Position numbers and translations under genes: made by a program. A model generated the notes under the pieces. It saw only the letters and a list, made by a program, of their open reading frames with translations. It was not told where the DNA came from and ran no database searches. Below are positions 1 through 8,500 of a stretch of 17,443 nt of DNA, in pieces; positions within the stretch are counted from its first letter, which is position 1; each line of letters opens with the position of its first letter. Location: the NCBI GenBank assembly GCA_016284575.1, contig JAEEPD010000123.1:1-17443 (forward strand), read 5' to 3'. This stretch comes from Bacillota bacterium. GTDB taxonomy: Bacteria; Bacillota; Clostridia; Peptostreptococcales; Anaerovoracaceae.

Positions 1-43
1 AGTCGGTCCAGTAGCTCAGTAACTATACAGAAATTCTGGAGAT

Positions 44-72
44 GGTCCTGCGCGTTCAGGACCGTCCTTTTT
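44..72 (+). terminator. Rho-independent terminator of an upstream gene
   Basis: A perfect 7-bp stem (GGTCCTG at 44-50 with CAGGACC at 57-63) around a 6-nt loop is followed by GTCC and five T at 68-72. It probably ends a gene lying before the window and separates it from the sigma-factor promoter. The 43 bases before it hold no identifiable gene. Confidence 0.8.
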
Positions 73-117
73 AGTGTCTGACAGGCGGAGTGTAACCGGC
101 TGCTTTTTTCTTTTTTG

Positions 118-146
118 TTGCCAAAAAACAGTGACTGCATTATAAT
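118..146 (+). promoter_or_regulatory. Housekeeping-type (sigma-A) promoter of the sigma-factor cassette
   Basis: TTGCCA (118-123) and a consensus TATAAT (141-146) are separated by 17 bp. Transcription would start near 152-154, about 30 nt before the ATG at 183. This agrees with the sigma/membrane protein/protease cassette being transcribed by the vegetative holoenzyme rather than only by its own sigma factor. The stretch 73-117 is T-rich and holds no gene. Confidence 0.75.
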
Positions 147-182
147 GATAGAAACGTTCTTACAGTGCAGCGGGGACTTGGC

Positions 183-725
183 ATGGCAGAAACGGATGAG
201 ACAATCTACTACCGCTTTCTGAGCGCAGGGGACAGCAGAGATCTCTCCGCTCTTTTAGAGCGACATAAAGAGTCCCTGACTCTGTTCATCTATTCCATCA
301 TTCATGACCTTGGGGACGCAGAGGAGCTGATGCTCGATTCCTTTGCGGTGGTGGCAGGGGGCAGGAACCCCTTTGCGGCACAGAGCAGCTTCAGGACCTG
401 GCTCTTTTCCATAGGCAAAAGGCTGGCTCTGCAGCAGCTGCGAAAGAAAAAGCTTCCGGCAGAGCTCATCGATGAGACCCTTGCAGACAACAGGACTCCG
501 GACCTTCAGATACTGCAGGATGAAAGAAAAAGAGTCCTCTATGATGCCCTGGGCAGCCTCAGCCCCGACTACCGTCAGGTGCTGATACTGCTGTATTTTG
601 AGGACATGAGCTACGAGGAAGCCGGCAGGGTAATGCGAAAGACCCGTCGCCAGATGTACAATCTGGCGGAGCGCGGTAAAAAGGCTCTTAAAGAAAACCT
701 GGAAAAAATGGGTTACGACAGATGA
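183..725 (+). CDS. ECF-type RNA polymerase sigma factor
   Basis: A 180-aa sigma-70 family protein with the two-domain layout of ECF (group IV) factors; it would direct core RNA polymerase to an alternative promoter set. Residues about 24-90 look like region 2: the helix with DAEELMLDSF corresponds to the usual DAEDLTQETF stretch, and SFRTWLFSIGKRLALQQLRKKK-type sequence follows. A linker (about 91-114) leads to region 4 (about 115-175) with LSPDYRQVLILLYFEDMSYEEAG and a helix-turn-helix recognition helix rich in Arg/Lys. There is no region 3 and no C-terminal extension. I prefer the ATG at 183, preceded by GGGGAC, over a GTG at 165 that would lie only about 12 nt after the predicted transcript start. 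Its stop overlaps the next start (ATGA). No zinc-type anti-sigma gene follows, which is unusual. Target promoters cannot be read here. Confidence 0.9.
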   Translation: MAETDETIYYRFLSAGDSRDLSALLERHKESLTLFIYSIIHDLGDAEELMLDSFAVVAGGRNPFAAQSSFRTWLFSIGKRLALQQLRKKKLPAELIDETLADNRTPDLQILQDERKRVLYDALGSLSPDYRQVLILLYFEDMSYEEAGRVMRKTRRQMYNLAERGKKALKENLEKMGYDR

Positions 726-1513
726 AATACATTCTTTATCAGAACTTTCTGAATATCATACACATGGTTCTGATGGTCTATATAATGATCAGGTCCTACA
801 AACTGATCAGTAATGGCAGAAAACTGATGCTGGCCGTGTACTTTACTTTTGGCACGGTCAGTCTTTTTATGGAGGATCTGTACTGGATAGCTTACGATTT
901 TCTGCGTCCCGAGACCCGCATGCCTGTGGCCGCCAACGAGATAGCGGAGAACGCGGCCTTTCTGCTGCTTTCCGCGGTCCTTGCCAATGTGGTGCAGGGA
1001 AGGCTGAAGGATGCGGCACACGAGCTTATCGGAACCGTACTGTTTGCCATGGCCAGCATAGGCCTTTGGATAGCCTGGTCAGGAGAGTGGATTCAGGACA
1101 TAGTCGGAGGGATCGCCTTCGGGTATCTCATGTGCCGTGTCGTCTTCTCCATGAAGCTGTCCGATGCTCTAAGTGTCAATGAATGGCGCCTTCTGGGGCT
1201 GGGGGTCTTTATTGTAACGGCAGGGGAGATAATACTGTTTTATGTTCCCGAATCTGTGAAAATGATCCTGGACCTGGCCATGTACGGGCTGATGTTTATC
1301 ATCGCAGTCCTTCTCGTCGCAAAAACTGCAGCGGAATTTAAGGGAAAATGCAGGACGCAAGCGCTTCTGTCCCTGTCCTTTGCGTGCTTTGTCTGGTCTC
1401 TGTGCAGCATGTACATGAGCGAAAAATACTATTACATCGTCTTTTATCTCGTCTCCATGGTTTCCCATCCTCTTATGCTCAGGGCTCTTGAAAAGGAGGT
1501 GGAAAAGGAATGA
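722..1513 (+). CDS. Polytopic membrane protein of unknown family, possible sensor
   Basis: A 263-aa integral membrane protein with roughly eight or nine hydrophobic segments (about 5-25, 35-58, 76-92, 102-119, 124-143, 155-174, 178-198, 211-226, 230-249) and a short charged C-terminus. I do not recognise the family. Between the second and third segments lies a polar stretch with MEDLYW (50-55), RPETRMP (62-68) and NEIAEN (72-77), which looks like a conserved family signature, although that cannot be tested here. It starts inside the sigma-factor stop codon (ATGA), with no strong ribosome site, so translation is probably coupled. Position between an ECF sigma factor and a PrsW-like protease suggests a membrane partner: a sensor, a sigma-holding protein or a protease substrate. 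There is no HxxxCxxC zinc anti-sigma motif and no large cytoplasmic domain. Confidence 0.75.
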   Translation: MKYILYQNFLNIIHMVLMVYIMIRSYKLISNGRKLMLAVYFTFGTVSLFMEDLYWIAYDFLRPETRMPVAANEIAENAAFLLLSAVLANVVQGRLKDAAHELIGTVLFAMASIGLWIAWSGEWIQDIVGGIAFGYLMCRVVFSMKLSDALSVNEWRLLGLGVFIVTAGEIILFYVPESVKMILDLAMYGLMFIIAVLLVAKTAAEFKGKCRTQALLSLSFACFVWSLCSMYMSEKYYYIVFYLVSMVSHPLMLRALEKEVEKE

Positions 1514-2145
1514 TATACGCTGAAAACATACTCATATGCATAACCATTCCGCTTATCTTTTCCCTGCCTTTTGTAAGAGGTTCTGCAAGGCGTATGATAG
1601 CCTCCGTGCTCACGGGCATGGTGGTCTGTCTTCTGGGCGCCTATATAAGCGGCTTTTTAAGCTCCGTCAGCGGAATGAGCCCGGAGGATACAGCGATCTT
1701 CATATCTCCCATAGTCGAGGAGGTAATGAAGCTGCTGCCCCTGCTTTTTGTGCTTTTCATGTTTGAGACAGAGGACAGGCATATAGTGGTCACAGCTGTT
1801 GGCATTGGCTCGGGCTTTGCCACCTTCGAAAACTGCTGCTACATCCTGACTACCGGGGCAGAACGGCTGGGCTACATCATGGTCAGAGGCTTTGCGGTGG
1901 GCGTAATGCACATCGTAAGCATGATCGCTGTTACCATAGGCCTGGTGCTGGCAAGGCGGTACAAGGCCATGTCCTTTGCCGGCCTTCTTGGGGCGCTTTC
2001 CATATCCACCTGCTTTCATGCTCTCTACAATCTGCTGGTATCTGAGCCCGGTGTTTCCTCCGTTATCGGGTACATTCTGCCGCCGCTGACGGCCATACTG
2101 CTTTATCTGCCCTATAAGAGGCTGGGCGAAGGCACAAAAATTTAA
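1510..2145 (+). CDS. PrsW-like intramembrane metalloprotease (CAAX protease/rhomboid-like superfamily)
   Basis: A 211-aa multi-pass membrane protein carrying the PrsW (peptidase M82-like) residue pattern: the EExxK motif E70-E71-x-x-K74 within SPIVEEVMKLLP, a second acidic site F106-E107-N108, His134 in GVMHIVSM, and His170 in CFHALYN. Conserved Glu and His residues in membrane helices are the putative catalytic set. In Bacillus subtilis PrsW makes the site-1 cut in anti-sigma RsiW, releasing sigma-W; Clostridioides difficile has PrsW linked to ECF factors. By analogy this enzyme probably cleaves a membrane protein that restrains the sigma factor at 183-725. A strong AAGGAGGT (1493-1500) lies 9 nt before the ATG, and the start overlaps the preceding stop by 4 bp. 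The exact substrate is unknown; candidates are the 263-aa and 115-aa membrane proteins nearby. Confidence 0.85.
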   Translation: MIYAENILICITIPLIFSLPFVRGSARRMIASVLTGMVVCLLGAYISGFLSSVSGMSPEDTAIFISPIVEEVMKLLPLLFVLFMFETEDRHIVVTAVGIGSGFATFENCCYILTTGAERLGYIMVRGFAVGVMHIVSMIAVTIGLVLARRYKAMSFAGLLGALSISTCFHALYNLLVSEPGVSSVIGYILPPLTAILLYLPYKRLGEGTKI

Positions 2146-2172
2146 TAAAAAATATATAAAACAACTGAGTAA

Positions 2173-2224
2173 TTGATCAAATGACCGCAACAAAGTATCA
2201 GACGGTCATTTTATTTTTGATCAA
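2173..2224 (+). terminator. Hairpin with T-rich tail between two TTGATCAA palindromes
   Basis: AAATGACCG (2179-2187) pairs with CGGTCATTT (2203-2211) around a 15-nt loop, and the 3' arm runs into TTTTATTTTT (2209-2218). This fits a terminator of the sigma-factor cassette, although the long loop and only four GC pairs make it moderate in strength. The palindrome TTGATCAA occurs at 2173-2180 and again at 2217-2224, so the outer TTGATC and GATCAA can also pair across a bulge. The second copy touches the AAAGGAG ribosome site (2223-2229) of the next gene, so it may be a read-through or translation control point or a protein-binding site. The A/T-rich run 2139-2160, with TATAAA at 2155-2160, has no convincing -35 partner. 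Confidence 0.6.
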
Positions 2225-2239
2225 AGGAGTTGATAACTA

Positions 2240-2587
2240 ATGAAGTATGATCTGGAGGAAGCCGTAAGGGAAATCCTGAAAAGAAAGGACGCTTTCCTGA
2301 TACGACGGGTGAAGAAGACGATTCGCAGTCTGTCATACGCTTCGGCAGCGATCACGGCAATGCTTGTGGCAGTCGTGGTGCGGCTCACGGACATGGGAAA
2401 TGCCTGGACCGATCAGTCGGTCTACGGCGCTTTTCTGCTGTCTAAGGAGGCCGGAGGGTATGTACTGATCGGCGTCCTGGCCTTTGCGCTTGGAATAGTC
2501 TTTACTCTCCTGTGCATGCAGAGCCGAAAGCTCAAAATGCAGAAAGAGGTAGCAAATAAAAAACACGAAATGGAGGAAGGACAATGA
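2240..2587 (+). CDS. Small two-helix membrane protein, candidate anti-sigma or regulatory protein
   Basis: A 115-aa protein with a charged cytoplasmic N-terminus (1-31, including EILKRKDAFLIRRVKK), a membrane helix at about 33-49, an outside loop of roughly 24 residues, a second helix at about 74-93, and a Lys/Glu-rich tail (94-115) with coiled-coil character. By the positive-inside rule both ends face the cytoplasm. I do not recognise the family. The amphipathic, basic N-terminus just before a membrane helix resembles small membrane anti-sigma factors of Clostridia, but no zinc motif is seen. AAAGGAG (2223-2229) precedes the ATG by 10 nt. Its stop overlaps the start of the 2787-aa secreted protein (ATGA), implying coupled expression. 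It could instead be a secretion or assembly helper for the giant proteins. Confidence 0.75.
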   Translation: MKYDLEEAVREILKRKDAFLIRRVKKTIRSLSYASAAITAMLVAVVVRLTDMGNAWTDQSVYGAFLLSKEAGGYVLIGVLAFALGIVFTLLCMQSRKLKMQKEVANKKHEMEEGQ

Positions 2588-5500
2588 AACCAAAACGAGT
2601 TTTAGCTGTCTTGATGGCCGCGTGTCTGATGGTGGTCGGGTTCCCGTCATTCGCGCTGGCTGCCAACGGGAACAAACCGGATCCGTCTTGGACGAAACTC
2701 CCGTACACGGAAGTCGGTCTGTTCAACATCCACACGTCCGACAACTCTGATTACTACAAGAACAATCAGGGTTCCGCCAGCTACAATGCGGTGGCTGCAG
2801 GGTATTTCCGGCAGTTCGGCGATCTCAGCAACACTCTGACCTACGACAAGAAGGAGGGCAAGAACAGGACCTATTACTGGGTATATCCCAATGACTTCAG
2901 TAAGGGTTTCAATTACACAGTTCTGGCTCATCTGATGGATCAGTACCAGCAGCTGCAGGTAGGTTATTCTGTTACCACCATCAATAATCCCCATACACAC
3001 AGCTGGGGCTTTTTGGGTTGGTATTCTCAGGATGTGACCAGCTATATGGACGCATATATGTATTTTGCGAACCATAATTCCAACGACTGGTACCGCTACA
3101 TTACCGATTACTCCGGCTATTCCAAGAGCGGAAAATCAAACCGCCGCGGCAACAACAAGTTCAAGGACATGCCGGACGTCATCAACGGAAACCAGACCAT
3201 CTGGGCTTGGATGTCCGATTGCCCTGATCCGACAGTCATCCAGCGTACCATCTTCCTTCAGTTCATAAACCGTGACTATTACTACGACGGTGGCAGCAAG
3301 ACCTGCACCCACGGCGGCTGGGTAGAAGGAAACACTGTTGTGTTTGCTGATAAGACTCAGCCTGTAGTAAAGAAGGTGGTTACCAGAAGAAAGAGCGATG
3401 GAGCCGAAACTACCAACTTCAAGGCCGGTGACACCATACAGGTGGCGCTGCAGTTCTCGGAGCCCGTCCGCTTTGCCAATGACAGTGCCAGCGGCATGGG
3501 CAATGTTTACATAGGCCTTAAGGTGGCAGACAGCACCAATTATCTCTATGCCAATCTGACAAGTCTTACGAGCAACGGCAGGCCCTGGCCTGACAGAGTG
3601 AACGAAGCTGTCTTTGAGTACGTAGTACCTTCCAACGAGAAAAAGCTTTATACCATCACCAATGTGGAACTGGACAAGTATCCCTCCAATATCGGCGATG
3701 CCAAGCCTCTGTGGAAGAGCACTGCAGACATTCCTCTGCGTCTTTATGGCAGAGGCGGAGTCCTTGCCGAGCAGAAAAAGCCCAATTCTCCCAATGCAAG
3801 GGACGAGGGCTTCAACGGCGCAAAGAGCTACATAGTGGATATAGCAGGAAACTCCCTGGATCCCACAGTTTCTGCTTCCACATTCTACATCGATGGCGAG
3901 AACCCCTTCGTTGCGAAGGTTGCGGTAAGCGCAAACACTAATAACAAGAGCATCAAGGAAATGCTTGGCACCAGTCAGCTGGCTGAGGATGATCCTCTGC
4001 GCAATGATCCCAGCGACCGCTATCTTGGCAAGTATGATACGTTCAGCATCACTCTTTACATGAACGAGGTGGTTCAGGCAGGCGGCAGCATCAGCGTGAC
4101 TACCAACGTAAAGAAGAGCGATGGAACATATCTGACCTTCAATTCCAATACAAGCACCGACCTTTCAGTCACAAAATACACTAATGTTGGTACCGGCTAC
4201 GGCAAGGGTGCATCCAAGAACTATTGCTCATTCTTTACCACGGGCAATGTGCGTGTGGAGCCTGGCATGACCATCGAAGGCAGTGAGGGCAAGATTGAGA
4301 TCACTGACATTACGTATAACAACGTAAAAGATGCCTCCGGCAACTCTGCTGTGAAAAAGATGGAATTCCTCAACTTCGACAAGGGCTTCTATCTGGATAC
4401 AGAGGCACCAAGTGTTGAAATGACAGCAGCTGTACAGCCCGGCGGTGCAAATCAGAGATTCTATATCCCATTCAAGGTGACTGATCCTCTTCCCGGCGGA
4501 GCCAGCTCCGGAGCACAGGGCTCCGGTGTTCAGGGCCTGCCGGCATGGGTCATGATCTACAGCTCCGGATCCACTTCCCAATTTGATTACGCTGTAACCG
4601 GCAAGACCACCGAACCCGAAACCTGGACCACAGGAGGAGCTTTCGGAAAGAACATCAAGTTCGATCAGAACGGAGATCAGCAGTACCTGCATATAAGACC
4701 CGTGGCAGGGCAGGAGTACAGCCTGTTCAACAGCGGAGTAGTTATTTTCGACATTCAGGACTATGCGGGCAACAGCTATGACCGCAGGGTGAACCTCTCC
4801 GGCGCAGTGCTGGATACAGTGGCTCCCGGAGTCTACAGCTTCAGCAGCACCAGCAGCTACGACAATACTGCTGAGCAGGGGACTTATACCGCCGTCATCC
4901 ACGCTTATGACGCAGGCGGACTTGCTTCCGTAGAATATCAGTGGACAGACGCGAACGCAGCCCTGACCGCTGACAGCTCAGGCTGGCAGGCGGCCGAAGG
5001 TACCCTGCAGGATGGTCAGACAACAGCTGACCTGCACGCATCCGTCACTATCGCAAAGGGAGAAGACTTCTCCAAATACCTCTGGGCTAAGGTAACCGAC
5101 GCAGGCGGAAATATTACTGTGGAAGAACTCCGCCAGTGCAGCTACAGCCTTAAACAGATACACTATGACCTCAAATACACGACACAGACCCAGTTCAATC
5201 CGCACATGGCGGTAATGGATCTGGAGAACGGTGGCAATCTGGTATTCGATGCGTACTATAACGGCGTCCATTACATTAGGACTGTCGACTATGACACCTG
5301 GCGCAGCAACGGCGGCGCAAACAACGGACAGATCTTCCGCGGCGGCAATGATACGAAATGGTATGAAGCCACCAAGGATACCTCTAACGGTGTAGTATTT
5401 AAAGATCTTATACAGAAAAACAGTCCGCTTGAATATATCGGCGGCGATCTCCCCATCACAGTCTATTCCGGCAATGACGCGGCCATAACTATTGGCACCA

Positions 5501-8500
5501 CTGAGGTTGCCATCAACAGCAGCGCCGCGTCCGAGAACATTACTCTGCGGATAGCTTCCTCAGACTGGCGTCATATCGAGGATGCCTTTACCAAGACCTG
5601 GAAGACATGTCTCAGCATAGATCCGGCGGCCTTTGTTAAGCATCCCAGCATGCTCTGGACCTTTGATGACGGCTACTACCTTGCAAGCACACTGGAAGGC
5701 ATGCAGCTCCAGATCGACATCGGAGAGGACAAAAACGGCTGGGACTATGCAGACGTAGACTGGGAGAATTCCTATCTGGCACTGGATGGCCAGGATCTGG
5801 ATCATAAGATCTGCGGCATAGGAAGCGGTCCCGTACAGACCATAACTCTTCCGGCATCCGATCTTTATACCTCCGGCATGCATAATCTGAGTCTGGTCCT
5901 TAAGCGAAATTCATCAGCCCTTCAAAACTCCTCCACATATTATTTCGGCTGGATGGAGGACTCCATTTACATCGACGCCACAGAGCCCGGAGATCTGGAG
6001 CTTGGCGTGATGATCAAAAACAGCACTCGGGACGCCTGGGGTTACGGATATATCAATCAGAATGGCTTCGGCGAGCCCGGATCTTACGATGAGATCCCAT
6101 ACGATCCCGACCAGGTCATCTACATCCCGACGGAAGGCTACAGAGTGGCGCTGTCCGTGGAAGCCAAGGATGTGAGCGGAGCCGCCATCAATTATGAGAA
6201 CAGCAGCGGCAGCGGCGCAGGAGTCTACGCAGGCGCAATGGATATAATAGCCTGGAACACTGCAGATCCCACCAACAAGGTCAATCTCAGAAGAGAACAC
6301 TTCACAAAAAATGAAAATGGAGATGTGGTCCTGGATCAGAAATGGAACAGCTCTTCGCTCAACGGCAAGCGCACTCTGCTCTTCAGTGACACCACCACCG
6401 GCGGATACGCCGGATATCCCATCGGAACTCTTGGCCTTACCTATAATCAGGATAACCTGATCGCAATTCAGGCAGTATACGCCAACGGCAAGGCCGGTCC
6501 TGTTAAGTTCCTGACCATACATCCTGTGGCCCTGGATATATCAGGTACAGTCAAGACATCCCCGGAGATCGACGAAAGCGTTTACGGACCCTTCAGCCAG
6601 TACGGGACCACCGGTCTGCTGACCACGAATGCGGGCACCGCAAAGGTCGTATTCACACCCTCAGGTGTGATCGATCCCGGTGTGACCATCTACTGCCAGC
6701 AGGGCAACAGGTACTCCGAGAACTCCGATTATGAAATGTATGAAGGTTATGCCAAAAACATAGGAGAGATGACGTTGCAGGGCGACGGCACCTATGTTTA
6801 CATGGTACCCGATGCCAACGCCACCCAGTATGAAAATGACTGGATAGCCTGGATCGAAAACAATGGCGAGTATCCAGCCGGTTTCCTCGGCAACTACGCT
6901 CCCGATATGGATGAAAGCCAGGGCTTCACCTATAAAAAACAATCGACCCGTTCTAAGCCGATGGGCAGGTATATCGTGTACGCCAGAGACGGCGTGGGCA
7001 ACATCCACATAATCGGCATGACTCAGAACTCCATCATAGCGGATGCTTCCAAGCCCATAGTCAGCGGAGGCTCCTTCGAGAAGGATGAGGCGGATGATGT
7101 CTACACCTACCATGCAAAATTCTATATCAAAGACGACTCCATCCTTGCATTCGCAAGAGCAAACAATGACCGCAGCCAGGACCGTCTTCTGAACTATGCT
7201 CCGGTCCTGAACATCACCTTTGATGATGCATATCTTGCAGCCATAGGAGCAGAGGGCCAGAACCTGACCCTTGACTTTGATGACTTCGACGATCATGGTA
7301 TCTGGGAGGCAAAGGACGCAACCAGGCTCGGAATAACGAAGGTGGAGACCTTCTATGCTCCCAGCCAGATGGAAGGCTTCAATGTCTATGGCTTCCAGGG
7401 TTCAGACGATCTGACCATGGAGGTGGACATCGACCTCTACATCAGCCCGAAGATCACCACAGCCACACCTGTGAGCATCCAGTTGACAGCAACTGATGCC
7501 CACGGAAACAGCTCTGATCCCGTGAGCATCACCTGCGATGACGCAGTGGGCGTTACCCCTGCATCTGTACGTCAGGAGTATGCTTATGATCCGAATCAGG
7601 CCAGAGATCATTACAGTGCCATCACTGATGTAGTCACTGACTATGCTCTCAAGATGGATTTCAATATCCCGGTAAAGCCGGATGCAAGCTGGATAAACCC
7701 GAACCCCGGTGGCTACAGCACCACCTGGTACGACGGCTTCCCCATCACAAGTGACGGTACCTGGACAATAAGCTTCACTGACATTTTCGGAGACCGCTAT
7801 TCACAGGAAGTAATTCTGAACGACGTATTTACGTACAATAGCTATTCGATGGGCATCAATGTGGATTTCTCCACACTGGACTACGTACCCGCAAAGGATG
7901 GTGTGATCATCAGCATCACTCCGAGTCTGGAGCCTTTCGATGAACAGATGTATTATGTCTATGGTGAAAACCCTGCAGATGCAGATGATTACGAGTACAA
8001 TGCGCATGCTGAAGACTTCGCATTGTTTGCAGCAGGTGCTGAATGGGGCTTCAGGGGGATCCCGGATGATCAGTGGGTTGAACCCTATCTGGATGAAAAT
8101 GGTACCACTTGGTTCAGAATCTGGGATACAGTGGATAATAAGATCGTTGAAGGCCTTGAAAAGATCAGTCTAGATGACCTTATCAAGAACTACATTAGGT
8201 TCCCCGATAGTTGGACTATTGTTCCTTACGTGAGACATACAGGATACCCGGTTGCAGGAGGAAAGATCCCCGCCAGCGCCAGTGAATGGCCGACTGATAC
8301 GCCGACAGACAGCCTTACGATTCATGCTACTGAAAATGGCGATTATGCAATATTCTTCTGGGGGGATACTGAGGACTACGCTTACACGTACACTGGTCTT
8401 TCTCCTGATGCTCCAACTTCTTTCAATGACTCTTGGAATCATCAGCGTGACGCTCATGTTCTGATCATTCATCTGGACAACATCGTGACCGGCGGACCGG

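Noticed and set aside
1..43. Possible tRNA fragment or end of an upstream gene
   Set aside because: GTAGCTCAGT resembles a tRNA D-arm, but no acceptor, anticodon or T-arm can be fitted. A short frame ending in TAA at 20-22 is too short to support.
165..182. GTG start that adds six residues to the sigma factor
   Set aside because: Only about 12 nt after the predicted transcript start and without a ribosome site. The ATG at 183 has GGGGAC upstream and gives the usual length.
2139..2160. Promoter for the second operon at TATAAA (2155-2160)
   Set aside because: No acceptable -35 element at 16-18 bp; the A/T run alone is weak evidence. TTGATC (2173) with TATCAG (2196) has 17-bp spacing, but each matches only four of six consensus bases.
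2614..2625. Possible lipobox (MAAC, residues 11-14) in the 2787-aa protein
   Set aside because: The hydrophobic core continues well past the Cys, and a better signal peptidase I site follows at FALA-A.
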